A DNA stretch of 14,908 nucleotides, taken from contig JAGWPI010000284.1 in NCBI GenBank assembly GCA_028877005.1, positions 1 through 14,908 on the forward strand, given 5' to 3'. Under the pieces are notes generated by a model. That model ran no database searches. It was given only the letters and a program-made list of their open reading frames with translations, and was not told the origin of the DNA. Of the stretch, positions 1-6,839 are shown piece after piece. This DNA is from Bacteroidota bacterium. GTDB taxonomy: Bacteria > Bacteroidota > Bacteroidia > Chitinophagales > Chitinophagaceae. A program made the translations under genes and the position numbers. The stretch's first letter is position 1. Each line of letters starts with the position of its first letter.

Positions 1-327
1 AATATTGCTAAACTTTTTTCCGATGCTCACGAAAGTGAAGTTCCCTCTCAGTTACAAAAAGAAAAAGATATGGATTTATGGAATAATAACATCGGTCATA
101 TGGTCGGAAACGTAATGTTTCCAATTTTTACATCTAATTCAAGTCTTTCATCTGATGTATTAACTAAACTTACAAATGGAGAATTAAGGTATTTAAAACC
201 TGTTGAGCCAACGCCTCCACCTGGAAGTAATGGGTTAAATAATGATTTTTGGCATATAAATGGTAATCCACAATTAGGTCGTCATGGAATTACATCTGCA
301 ACTCAGCTTACACCAACAAATCAATAA
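1..327 (+). CDS. C-terminal part of a DUF6973-like protein (5' end outside window)
   Basis: The frame is open from base 1 to a TAA at 325-327, giving about 108 residues with no start in the window. The Met at base 70 is internal. The segment AHESEVP, a Lys/Glu-rich turn, and then MDLWNNNIG matches my memory of the DUF6973 core, in which an A-H-E motif is followed by a charged turn and M-D-L-x-N-N-x-x-G. That family is often the C-terminal module of large secreted or RHS-like proteins in Bacteroidota. The remainder has a Pro-rich stretch (VEPTPPPG) and a His-containing tail (GRHGITSATQ). A lipoprotein gene follows 3 bases after the stop, so the two are probably cotranscribed. An effector role is only inferred, since no catalytic residues can be assigned. 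The family match is from memory and moderately sure; that the frame is coding is likely. Confidence 0.6.
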   Translation, partial: NIAKLFSDAHESEVPSQLQKEKDMDLWNNNIGHMVGNVMFPIFTSNSSLSSDVLTKLTNGELRYLKPVEPTPPPGSNGLNNDFWHINGNPQLGRHGITSATQLTPTNQ

Positions 328-330
328 CAT

Positions 331-681
331 ATGAAAAACTGGTTAATTCTAACGTACATCCTCACAACCACATTTGTTTCTTGTAGCAATAAAGAGATAA
401 AGATTAACATTAAAAATAAGAGTATAAACCCAATCAAAGAGATGAATGTTTTTGTACAAGGTAGACAATACAAGATTGACGAAATAAAAGAAAGTGGACA
501 TTCAACAATTAGTATTAAGAAAGATGAAATAACATTAAATACGCATGATTTCAGGATAGAATCAACGCTCACATTTCGAGACGGGAAAAAAAACAGTGGT
601 TTTTATTATTCGGATATATCTGGCATGCCAAATTCAGAATATACGATTGAGGTTTATGATTCTACAAGTGTAATAAAATAA
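331..681 (+). CDS. small predicted lipoprotein, function unknown
   Basis: This 116-residue protein has a lysine start, a hydrophobic stretch and a lipobox ending at Cys18 (TFVSC). A signal-peptidase II lipoprotein facing the periplasm or outer membrane is expected. The mature part alternates hydrophobic and polar residues (KEIKINIKNKSI, ISIKKDEITL, IESTLTFRDGKK), which suggests a small beta-sandwich. I recognise no family. It starts 3 bases after the stop of the DUF6973-like gene, so it is almost certainly in the same operon. That arrangement would fit an immunity or accessory protein for the upstream product, but nothing in the sequence proves it. Base composition is more AT-rich than in the downstream housekeeping genes. 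No Shine-Dalgarno sequence is visible, as is usual in Bacteroidota. Confidence 0.75.
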   Translation: MKNWLILTYILTTTFVSCSNKEIKINIKNKSINPIKEMNVFVQGRQYKIDEIKESGHSTISIKKDEITLNTHDFRIESTLTFRDGKKNSGFYYSDISGMPNSEYTIEVYDSTSVIK

Positions 682-1013
682 AAAAAGATAGTAATACTGC
701 CTACAACAAAAGTATTCAACTGGGAGGCTATTAAAACCTAGTATTTAACAGGCGATTACAGCTATCGCCAATTAGTATTAAAACATGTTATTGATTTTCG
801 TATAATTTACAATTGGGTGCGCGCAAGCACAATGGCAAGATAAAGTAAACCCAAAAAACAACTAAAATGAAAGAGTAATCTATAGTATTCCTAACAAAAG
901 TAAAACAATTACAGCCGAACTTCGTAAGGCGAAATTGTGCAATAAAGTGCTGGATGAAAACTATTCAATTACGGATAGCATGAAATTTCTTCACTAGAAT
1001 AGGTTGAAAATAT
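682..1013. other. gene-poor, apparently decayed intergenic stretch
   Basis: No intact gene is visible here. Soon after the lipoprotein stop comes ACTGCCTACAAC (696-707). It looks like the start of the palindromic elements I remember at 3' ends of accessory genes in Bacteroidota, but the matching inverted end (GTTGTAGGCAGT) is absent. A small hairpin, GGCGAT / ATCGCC with a 7-base loop, lies at 751-769 and has no T-run, so it is not an intrinsic terminator. One frame (739-840) reads as a plausible peptide containing TGDYSYRQLVLKH, and another (785-997) looks like a broken secreted-protein gene, listed separately. The simplest reading is remnants of accessory genes. Confidence 0.45.
785..997 (+). 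pseudogene. possible remnant of a small secreted-protein gene
   Basis: Reading from the ATG at 785 in one frame to the TAG at 995-997 gives a protein-like sequence interrupted only by TAA at 803 and TAA at 863. Before and around the first stop is a short hydrophobic stretch (MLLIFV, then FTIGCAQAQ) that resembles a signal peptide. After the second stop is a convincing hydrophilic segment including IPNKSKTITAELRKAK and VLDENYSITDS. That pattern fits a small exported-protein gene inactivated by point mutations. Chance is possible over only 70 codons, and I recognise no family. Alternatively only the 866-997 part is real, as the tail of a deleted gene. Confidence 0.3.
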
Positions 1014-1043
1014 AAAAACGGGCACGATATTATTCATGCCCGT
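1014..1043 (-). terminator. intrinsic terminator of fumC
   Basis: Perfect 7-bp inverted repeat ACGGGCA (1018-1024) / TGCCCGT (1037-1043) with a 12-base loop. Read on the minus strand, the stem is followed directly by a T-run (the A-run at 1014-1018). It lies 27 bases past the fumC stop, where a fumC transcript should end. On the plus strand the following sequence is not T-rich right after the stem, so it probably works in the leftward direction. Confidence 0.8.
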
Positions 1044-1070
1044 TATATTATTGGTGAGATGTTTTTTTTA

Positions 1071-2465
1071 TTATAATCCCACCATATTAGCCGGTACTAC
1101 CCATTCATCAAACTGTTCAGGGGTAACATAGCCTAATTTAACGGCCATTTCTTTTAATGTAGTACCTTCCTTATGGGCTTTTTGGGCAATTTCAGCGGCT
1201 TTGTAGTAACCAATTTTGGTGTTTAAAGCGGTAACCAACATAAGTGAATTATCAACATGTTTTTTAATATTGGCTTCAATAGGTTCAATGCCTTTGGCAC
1301 ATTTTTCATTAAAGCTTACACAACCTTCGCCTATTAAACGGGCACTGTGTAAAAAGTTATAAATCATCATAGGCTTAAATACATTCAACTCAAAATGACC
1401 GGTAGCACCACCAATATTAATGGCCACGTCGTTACCCAATACCTGGGCAGCTATCATGGTTAATGCTTCGCATTGTGTGGGGTTAACTTTACCCGGCATA
1501 ATAGAAGAGCCGGGTTCATTATCCGGAATGTGAATTTCGCCAATGCCACTCCGTGGTCCGGAAGATAACATGCGTATATCATTGGCAATTTTCATTAAGC
1601 TAACTGCTACCGTTTTTAAAGCACCATGTGCTTCTACAATTGCATCGTGTGCAGCTAAGGCTTCAAATTTATTTTGTGCGGTAACAAAAGGTAAGCCGGT
1701 TAATTCTGCAATTTTTTTGGCTACCAGCACATCATAGCCTTTTGGCGTATTAATGCCGGTTCCAACGGCAGTGCCTCCTAATGCTAACTCACTTAAGTGT
1801 GCTAAACTATGCTGAATGGCTTTTAAGCCATGGCTAAGTTGTGCCACATAACCACTAAATTCCTGGCCTAGGGTTAAAGGGGTTGCATCCATAAAATGGG
1901 TACGGCCTATTTTAACCACATGCATAAATGCCTTACTCTTTTCCGCCAGTGTGTCTCTTAATTGTGTAATACCCGGAATAGTGGTTTCAATTAACATTTT
2001 GTAGGCTGCAATATGCATAGCCGTTGGAAACGTATCATTAGATGATTGTGATTTATTTACATCATCATTTGGATGTAAAAACTTTTCTTTATCGGTTAAT
2101 TGCCCGCCTTTTAGTACATGCGCCCTATATGCAATTACTTCATTTACATTCATATTGCTTTGGGTGCCACTACCGGTTTGCCAAACAACTAATGGAAACT
2201 GATCGTCTAATTTACCAGCTAATATTTCATCGCAAACAGTACTAATAGCTGTACATTTCTCTTCCGGTAAAACGCCTAGTTCAAAGTTGGCCAAAGCAGC
2301 CGCTTTTTTTAAATAAGCAAATGCCTGAATAATGGGTTTAGGCATTTGATTAATATCTCTGGCAATCTTAAAATTTTCTACACTTCTTTCTGTTTGTGCG
2401 CCCCAATAAACATGTGCCGGAACTTTTACCTCGCCCATGGTGTCTTTTTCAATTCTGTATTCCAT
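1071..2465 (-). CDS. fumC: class II fumarate hydratase (fumarase C)
   Basis: This enzyme reversibly hydrates fumarate to L-malate in the TCA cycle, as a cytoplasmic iron-independent homotetramer. The 464 residues match the usual length of about 460-470. The aspartase/fumarase superfamily signature [11 protein letters not shown] is at residues 319-329 and carries the catalytic serine loop. Also present are [10 protein letters not shown] (about 97-106), [10 protein letters not shown] (141-150) and [10 protein letters not shown] (187-196) with the conserved His190. FumC rather than aspartase or argininosuccinate lyase is indicated by the overall match through the C-terminal region ([20 protein letters not shown]). 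It is monocistronic: a TAACTTTG promoter box lies about 40 bases upstream and a hairpin terminator downstream. It diverges from the fucosidase gene. No oddities are seen and the key residues are intact. Confidence 0.97.
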   Translation of the reverse strand: MEYRIEKDTMGEVKVPAHVYWGAQTERSVENFKIARDINQMPKPIIQAFAYLKKAAALANFELGVLPEEKCTAISTVCDEILAGKLDDQFPLVVWQTGSGTQSNMNVNEVIAYRAHVLKGGQLTDKEKFLHPNDDVNKSQSSNDTFPTAMHIAAYKMLIETTIPGITQLRDTLAEKSKAFMHVVKIGRTHFMDATPLTLGQEFSGYVAQLSHGLKAIQHSLAHLSELALGGTAVGTGINTPKGYDVLVAKKIAELTGLPFVTAQNKFEALAAHDAIVEAHGALKTVAVSLMKIANDIRMLSSGPRSGIGEIHIPDNEPGSSIMPGKVNPTQCEALTMIAAQVLGNDVAINIGGATGHFELNVFKPMMIYNFLHSARLIGEGCVSFNEKCAKGIEPIEANIKKHVDNSLMLVTALNTKIGYYKAAEIAQKAHKEGTTLKEMAVKLGYVTPEQFDEWVVPANMVGL

Positions 2466-2506
2466 ATGGTATATTTTAAAGTAAAAAATAATTAATTCAA
2501 CGGGCG

Positions 2507-2514
2507 CAAAGTTA
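2507..2514 (-). promoter_or_regulatory. -7 box of the fumC promoter
   Basis: On the minus strand the sequence is TAACTTTG, a perfect match to the Bacteroidota -7 consensus TAnnTTTG. Transcription would start near 2503, leaving a leader of about 38 bases before the fumC ATG at 2465. No TTTG or TTG -33 box is visible at the expected spacing upstream, so this rests on the -7 element and its position. Confidence 0.55.
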
Positions 2515-2548
2515 TGACTAAGTTTTGGTTGGGTTTAAAAATGTGTTT

Positions 2549-2582
2549 TTTGTTTATAAAGTAATATAATGCCGTAATATTG
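2549..2582 (+). promoter_or_regulatory. weak candidate promoter of the fucosidase gene
   Basis: TTTG at 2549-2552 is followed after 22 bases by TAATATTG (2575-2582), one mismatch from TAnnTTTG. Start of transcription would be near 2586, about 16 bases before the ATG. The region is AT-rich, so chance matches are easy. Confidence 0.25.
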
Positions 2583-2601
2583 ATTACCTAAAATAAAAAG
2601 T

Positions 2602-3999
2602 ATGTGCTATAAAGCAAGTGTATTGGCAGTTTTGTTGTGGTTATCCGTATTCGGTAAAGCACAAAGCGGAGCCAATGGCTTGGCATTATTACCACTGCCA
2701 ACCAAAGCCCAATTGGTTTGGCAAAACCAAGGTTTTTACTTGTTTGTACATTTTGGTCCTAATACATTTACCAATAAAGAGTGGGGCCTTGGCGATGAAC
2801 CTGAAAATTTGTTTTATCCTTCTAAATTAAATTGTGCACAGTGGGTAAAAATTGCAAAAGCTGCCGGCGCAAAGGGTATTATTTTAACAGCCAAACACCA
2901 TGATGGGTTTTGTTTGTGGCCCAGTAAGTTTAGTAAACATACGGTGGCTTATAGTAAGTGGCAAAATGGGAAAGGGGATGTTTTAAAAGCCTGTGCCGAA
3001 GCTTGTAAAGCCAACGGGTTGTTGTTTGGTGTGTATTTATCGCCATGGGATAGAAACCATCCTTTATATGGAACACCGGCTTATAATGCTGTTTTTGTAA
3101 ATATGTTAAAAGAAATTTTTACTCAGTATGGTCCTATTGCTGAGTTGTGGTGGGATGGCGCTAATGGTAAAGGCCCCAATGGCAAAAAACAAATGTATGA
3201 TTGGCCATTGTTTACCAGAACGGTTCGCCAACTTTCGCCCCAAACGCTTATTTTTAGTGATATTGGTCCTGATATAAGATGGGTAGGTAATGAAAAAGGG
3301 ATTGCAGGTACAACGAATTGGAATACTTTAGATACGGCAGGTTTTTTTCGAGGTGTAGGTGCCCCGCCAAATGATACTTTACAATCGGGTAATTATAATG
3401 GTTGTTGTTATATACCCGCCGAATGTGATGTTAGCATAAGGCCCGGTTGGTTTTATCATGCCGATGAAGATAGTTTGGTAAAAACGCCACCGCAGTTGTT
3501 GGGCTTGTATTTTAAAAGTATTGGACGTGGAGCTAATTTATTATTGAATGTGCCACCCAATAAAAAAGGTCTTTTTAGTGCTGCCGATTCGGCGGCTTTA
3601 ATAGGCTTTAAAAATTTAAGAACACTGGCTTTTGCTAACGAGTTGTTAAAGAAGAATGCAATGATGACAACAACACATCTCAGTAAAAAAGATGTGAAAC
3701 GCAGGTATCCCGGTTATATTTATATCTTTAAAAAACCAATGTCTGTAAATTGTTTGGTATTGGCAGAAGACTTATCGCGTGGTCAGGCAATTAGTAGTGC
3801 TTGCATTACAATAAGTAAAAATGGAGAGGTACAACACATCATTAACATAACTACTGTTGGTCATCAACGAATAATTTGTTTTCCAACATGTGCTGCTACC
3901 GAGGTATCGATAGTGGTAACCGGTGCTAAAAATTTGCCATACTTTAAAAAAATAGAAGCCTATCAAATACCCGATAGCTTATTATCTTATGTATTGTAA
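2602..3999 (+). CDS. secreted alpha-L-fucosidase, glycoside hydrolase family GH29
   Basis: GH29 enzymes hydrolyse terminal alpha-L-fucose from glycans with retention of configuration. The 465-residue product opens with a signal peptide (hydrophobic residues about 6-17, cleavage near GKAQS at 18-22), so it acts in the periplasm or outside. The (beta/alpha)8 catalytic domain is evident from FVHFGPNTF (48-56), the strongly conserved LTAKHHDGFCLWPS (95-108), YLSPWDRN (145-152) and ELWWDGA (181-187), where Asp185 is the expected nucleophile. IPAECDVSIRPGWFYH (271-286) is typical of the 1,3/1,4-type subfamily, GH29-B. I cannot assign the acid/base safely; Glu274 is conserved in this motif from memory. 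A short beta-rich C-terminal region follows. No sugar-transport or polysaccharide-utilisation genes lie beside it, so it is a stand-alone fucosidase. Its stop lies 4 bases from the stop of the convergent hydratase gene. Confidence 0.93.
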   Translation: MCYKASVLAVLLWLSVFGKAQSGANGLALLPLPTKAQLVWQNQGFYLFVHFGPNTFTNKEWGLGDEPENLFYPSKLNCAQWVKIAKAAGAKGIILTAKHHDGFCLWPSKFSKHTVAYSKWQNGKGDVLKACAEACKANGLLFGVYLSPWDRNHPLYGTPAYNAVFVNMLKEIFTQYGPIAELWWDGANGKGPNGKKQMYDWPLFTRTVRQLSPQTLIFSDIGPDIRWVGNEKGIAGTTNWNTLDTAGFFRGVGAPPNDTLQSGNYNGCCYIPAECDVSIRPGWFYHADEDSLVKTPPQLLGLYFKSIGRGANLLLNVPPNKKGLFSAADSAALIGFKNLRTLAFANELLKKNAMMTTTHLSKKDVKRRYPGYIYIFKKPMSVNCLVLAEDLSRGQAISSACITISKNGEVQHIINITTVGHQRIICFPTCAATEVSIVVTGAKNLPYFKKIEAYQIPDSLLSYVL

Positions 4000-4003
4000 A
4001 ATT

Positions 4004-4780
4004 TTATTTCCCATTAAATATAGGTTTCCTTTTTTCCATAAATGCCTGTGTACCTTCTTGCATATCATCGGTAGCAAAGCAAAAGCCAAAAGCGTCAATT
4101 TCAACGGCATAACCATCTCTTGCTTCATCAAAAGCAGCATTTACCGCACTTATGCAGGCACCAATGGCTAAAGGCGCTTTGGTATTAATATTGGCTAATA
4201 ACTTATAAGTTTCTTGCAACAATTGTTCGGCTTCAAATACATGATTTACTAAGCCATATTGAAGCGCAGTAGTAGCATCAATCATATTGCCGCTTATTAA
4301 TAATTCAATAGCACGGCCTTTACCAATTAATTGCACCAACCGTTGTGTTCCACCATATCCGGGTATTAAACCTAGGTTTACTTCCGGCTGTCCAAATTTT
4401 GCATTTTGAGATGCAACTCTAAAATGGCAACTCATAGCTAATTCGCATCCGCCCCCCAGTGCAAAGCCGTTAATAGCGGCAATAATGGGTTTGGGGCAGT
4501 TTTCTATTCTAAAAAAAGTATCTTGTCCCGCTTTCGCTAAAGCTTTTCCTTCTTCTACGGAAAGGCCTTTAAATTCGGAAATATCTGCCCCGGCTACAAA
4601 GGCTTTTGACCCTGCCCCGGTAATCACAGCCGATAAAATATCGTCGTTGGTATATACTTCATCTAATGCTTTATTCAAATCTTCAAAAACAGTTTTGTTT
4701 AAAGCATTTAATTTGTCGGGGCGATTAATAGTGATGGTAAATATGTGGTTGTTTTTTTCAGTTAAAATAGTAGTATACAT
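4004..4780 (-). CDS. enoyl-CoA hydratase/isomerase (crotonase family)
   Basis: Crotonase-fold cytoplasmic enzyme of 258 residues, the normal length. It is predicted to add water across the 2,3 double bond of enoyl-CoA thioesters in beta-oxidation or related short-chain acyl-CoA metabolism. The oxyanion-hole segments are FVAGADI (61-67) and ALGGGCELAM (107-116). The two acid/base glutamates of true hydratases are both present, Glu113 in GCELAM and Glu133 in GQPEVNLGLIPGYGGTQRL, which favours hydratase over isomerase or dehalogenase members. Substrate cannot be told from sequence; a 3-hydroxybutyryl-CoA dehydratase role is equally possible. It begins 3 bases after the stop of the cobalamin-binding gene and must be cotranscribed with it. 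Confidence 0.92.
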   Translation of the reverse strand: MYTTILTEKNNHIFTITINRPDKLNALNKTVFEDLNKALDEVYTNDDILSAVITGAGSKAFVAGADISEFKGLSVEEGKALAKAGQDTFFRIENCPKPIIAAINGFALGGGCELAMSCHFRVASQNAKFGQPEVNLGLIPGYGGTQRLVQLIGKGRAIELLISGNMIDATTALQYGLVNHVFEAEQLLQETYKLLANINTKAPLAIGACISAVNAAFDEARDGYAVEIDAFGFCFATDDMQEGTQAFMEKRKPIFNGK

Positions 4781-4783
4781 AGT

Positions 4784-5203
4784 TTAAAATTTTCTGTGTT
4801 CAAGGGTCCATTCTTTAATGTATTGAGCAATATCGCCAACGGGGGTGCCGGGTGCAAATAACTTACCAACCCCTAATTGTTGTAGGGCTTGCATGTCATC
4901 ATCTGGTATAATGCCACCACCGGTAAGTAAAACATCATCCATTTGCTTTTCTTTCATTAAAGCAAGTATACGTGGAAAAACAGTCATGTGTGCGCCACTT
5001 AAAATGCTTATGCCAATGGCATCTACATCCTCCTGTAAAGCTGCATTTACCACCATTTCGGGTGTTTGCCTTAATCCGGTATAAATTACTTCCATGCCTG
5101 CATCGCGAAGGGCAGTGGCAATAATTTTTGCACCTCTGTCGTGCCCATCTAATCCCACTTTTGCTACTAAAACGCGAATGGGTCTGTTAACTTCAGTTAT
5201 CAT
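4784..5203 (-). CDS. stand-alone cobalamin-binding domain protein, methylmalonyl-CoA mutase C-terminal type
   Basis: A 139-residue protein consisting only of the Rossmann-like B12-binding domain that forms the C-terminus of methylmalonyl-CoA mutase. The cobalamin signature is complete. DGHDRG is at 19-24, with His21 as the lower axial cobalt ligand (D-x-H-x-x-G), SIL is at 66-68, and TGGG at 94-97 is in the nucleotide-tail pocket. No TIM-barrel catalytic domain is present, so it cannot act as a mutase alone. It presumably serves as the small subunit of a mutase encoded elsewhere, such as methylmalonyl- or isobutyryl-CoA mutase, or as a B12 carrier. The enoyl-CoA hydratase gene follows after 3 bases, which supports an acyl-CoA role. 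A TACTTTTG box lies just upstream. Confidence 0.9.
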   Translation of the reverse strand: MITEVNRPIRVLVAKVGLDGHDRGAKIIATALRDAGMEVIYTGLRQTPEMVVNAALQEDVDAIGISILSGAHMTVFPRILALMKEKQMDDVLLTGGGIIPDDDMQALQQLGVGKLFAPGTPVGDIAQYIKEWTLEHRKF

Positions 5204-5225
5204 GCAATCGTTCTATTTGTGTTGA

Positions 5226-5233
5226 CAAAAGTA
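5226..5233 (-). promoter_or_regulatory. -7 box of the cobalamin-binding/hydratase pair
   Basis: The minus strand reads TACTTTTG, a full match to TAnnTTTG. Predicted start of transcription near 5222 leaves about a 19-base leader before the ATG at 5203. It sits in the 42-base gap after the glycosyltransferase stop, so the downstream pair may be expressed separately from gltX and the glycosyltransferase. No clear -33 box. Confidence 0.5.
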
Positions 5234-5245
5234 AGTAAAGGAAGG

Positions 5246-6796
5246 CTATTGTAAGGCATTTCGGTAATAGGGTGCTTTTAAAGCGGCTACTCTTTTATTT
5301 AACCATTGGTTAAAATGGGGCTGGGCATTTTGAAAATAAATAATTTTTGTACCATTTTCTCTGGCTAATGGGTTGTTTAATGAGTCAATAACAGTATATC
5401 TTTCAAACATATGAAAAGCTGTATCATTTTTATTGGGTAAATGTTTGGCTATTAGAATAATGTTTTGAATATGGTAATGATTAGGCATCCACAATACAAA
5501 GGACGCATCATCGCTAAATACTTCAGGTAAATGATATTGCTTTCCATAATAATTCATTGCACCGGCAAAAGCATAATTTCTGCTGAAAATAAGGGTGTTG
5601 TTTTTTTCTGTTTCAGGTAAATGGTTGTAAAAATTAGACAGTTTTGCTGTTGTGCTTTTCCAGCCAATCATATCAGCAAAATCTTGTGGTAGAGGGTGCA
5701 TTTGTTGATCTTCCCACTTAAATAAATCGGTTTGATTTAAATGGGTACGTGTATAATATACCGCTAATTGTTTAGGTGTTGCAATAGGCAATAACACTGG
5801 CCATGCAAATATTCCCAATATTATAGAAAAAGAAATTACCGGATAAAGTAACCAACGATGATGTGTTTGTGTAAATTGTTCAATTGCATAAGCCCCAAAT
5901 CCAAAAAATAAAGGGTATAAACCCAAAGCATAATAATCTTTCCCATGCAGTAATAACAATAAGACAATTACTGTTATATATGCCCAACCAAATAGCCTAT
6001 ATTTTTTTCCTGCAGTGCTTAGCAACACCCAGATAAGACCAATAATCCAAATATAAAAACAGGGCAGGTTTAAAAGTAATTGACCTTTTAGAAAGTCTTG
6101 AGAGCTAACATACTGCAATTGCGATTGATGTAGTAATTGCATATGATGTATAAAGGGAAATTGGTGTTGGTATTGCCAAATGAAATGTGGAAGTATAATA
6201 AGCCCAGCAATGAACGCAGCCAAGTATATGTGCTTTATTTTAAATATTTTTCTTTGTTGGGTAATTAAAATCCCCGCTAATATACCCACTGCATAAAATA
6301 CTACAGAAGCTTTACTCAATACACCCAATCCTACTGCAATTCCACTCAGGTATATCCATTGAGGTTTTTCTGTTTTCATCCATTGAAACCAACAAAAGGC
6401 AATAGCTGTATAAAAAAAAACTTCTAAAAAGTTAGGTTGAAATAAAAAGAACAATCGTAAATATGCATCCAATATAAAAGGAAGCCAACACAATATGAGA
6501 GCCAATGTTTTACCACCTAATTGAATCACCATTTTACCTACTAATACAAATGTGAAAGCGCCAAATAAAGCAGGCCAAATTTTAATCCAGAATAGGCCGC
6601 CTCCGCAATAGCTGGCCATCCACCCAAATAATGACAGCAATGGTGGTGCTTCCATATAACCCCATGCTAAATGAGACGACTCGGCTAAATACAAAAATTC
6701 ATCTCGATGCGGCTCATAATATTGGCTTTGCAACAAAAAAGGTAATACTACTTGAATGGCGGCTAATACAGCAAGCCATTTAGAAATAGGTTTCAT
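5246..6796 (-). CDS. multi-pass membrane glycosyltransferase, ArnT/PMT-like (GT39/GT83 type)
   Basis: A 516-residue GT-C fold integral membrane protein. The N-terminus has one transmembrane segment (about 7-23) followed by a periplasmic loop with YEPHRDEFLYL (27-37). The Asp32-Glu33 pair corresponds to the catalytic acid motif of lipid-phosphate-sugar-dependent glycosyltransferases. WGYMEAPPL (45-53) matches the G-Y-x-x-x-P-P motif of the PMT_2 domain. Many hydrophobic helices follow to about residue 345, and the last 170 residues form a soluble, probably periplasmic domain. Such enzymes move a sugar from a polyprenyl-phosphate donor to a protein, lipid A or other acceptor; neither can be deduced here. 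It begins 43 bases after the gltX stop on the same strand and may be read through from it. Confidence 0.85.
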   Translation of the reverse strand: MKPISKWLAVLAAIQVVLPFLLQSQYYEPHRDEFLYLAESSHLAWGYMEAPPLLSLFGWMASYCGGGLFWIKIWPALFGAFTFVLVGKMVIQLGGKTLALILCWLPFILDAYLRLFFLFQPNFLEVFFYTAIAFCWFQWMKTEKPQWIYLSGIAVGLGVLSKASVVFYAVGILAGILITQQRKIFKIKHIYLAAFIAGLIILPHFIWQYQHQFPFIHHMQLLHQSQLQYVSSQDFLKGQLLLNLPCFYIWIIGLIWVLLSTAGKKYRLFGWAYITVIVLLLLLHGKDYYALGLYPLFFGFGAYAIEQFTQTHHRWLLYPVISFSIILGIFAWPVLLPIATPKQLAVYYTRTHLNQTDLFKWEDQQMHPLPQDFADMIGWKSTTAKLSNFYNHLPETEKNNTLIFSRNYAFAGAMNYYGKQYHLPEVFSDDASFVLWMPNHYHIQNIILIAKHLPNKNDTAFHMFERYTVIDSLNNPLARENGTKIIYFQNAQPHFNQWLNKRVAALKAPYYRNALQ

Positions 6797-6839
6797 TTAT
6801 ATTAAAGTAAAATAAAACCATGCATATTGCAAAAAATAT

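Noticed and set aside
321..572. 83-codon minus-strand hydrophobic frame opposite the small lipoprotein
   Set aside because: Its hydrophobicity arises from the complement of Lys/Asn/Ile-rich codons, and the plus strand has a proper lipobox and operon spacing.
751..769. GGCGAT / ATCGCC hairpin as a terminator of the lipoprotein gene
   Set aside because: No T-run follows on either strand, and the stem is only 6 bp with a 7-base loop.
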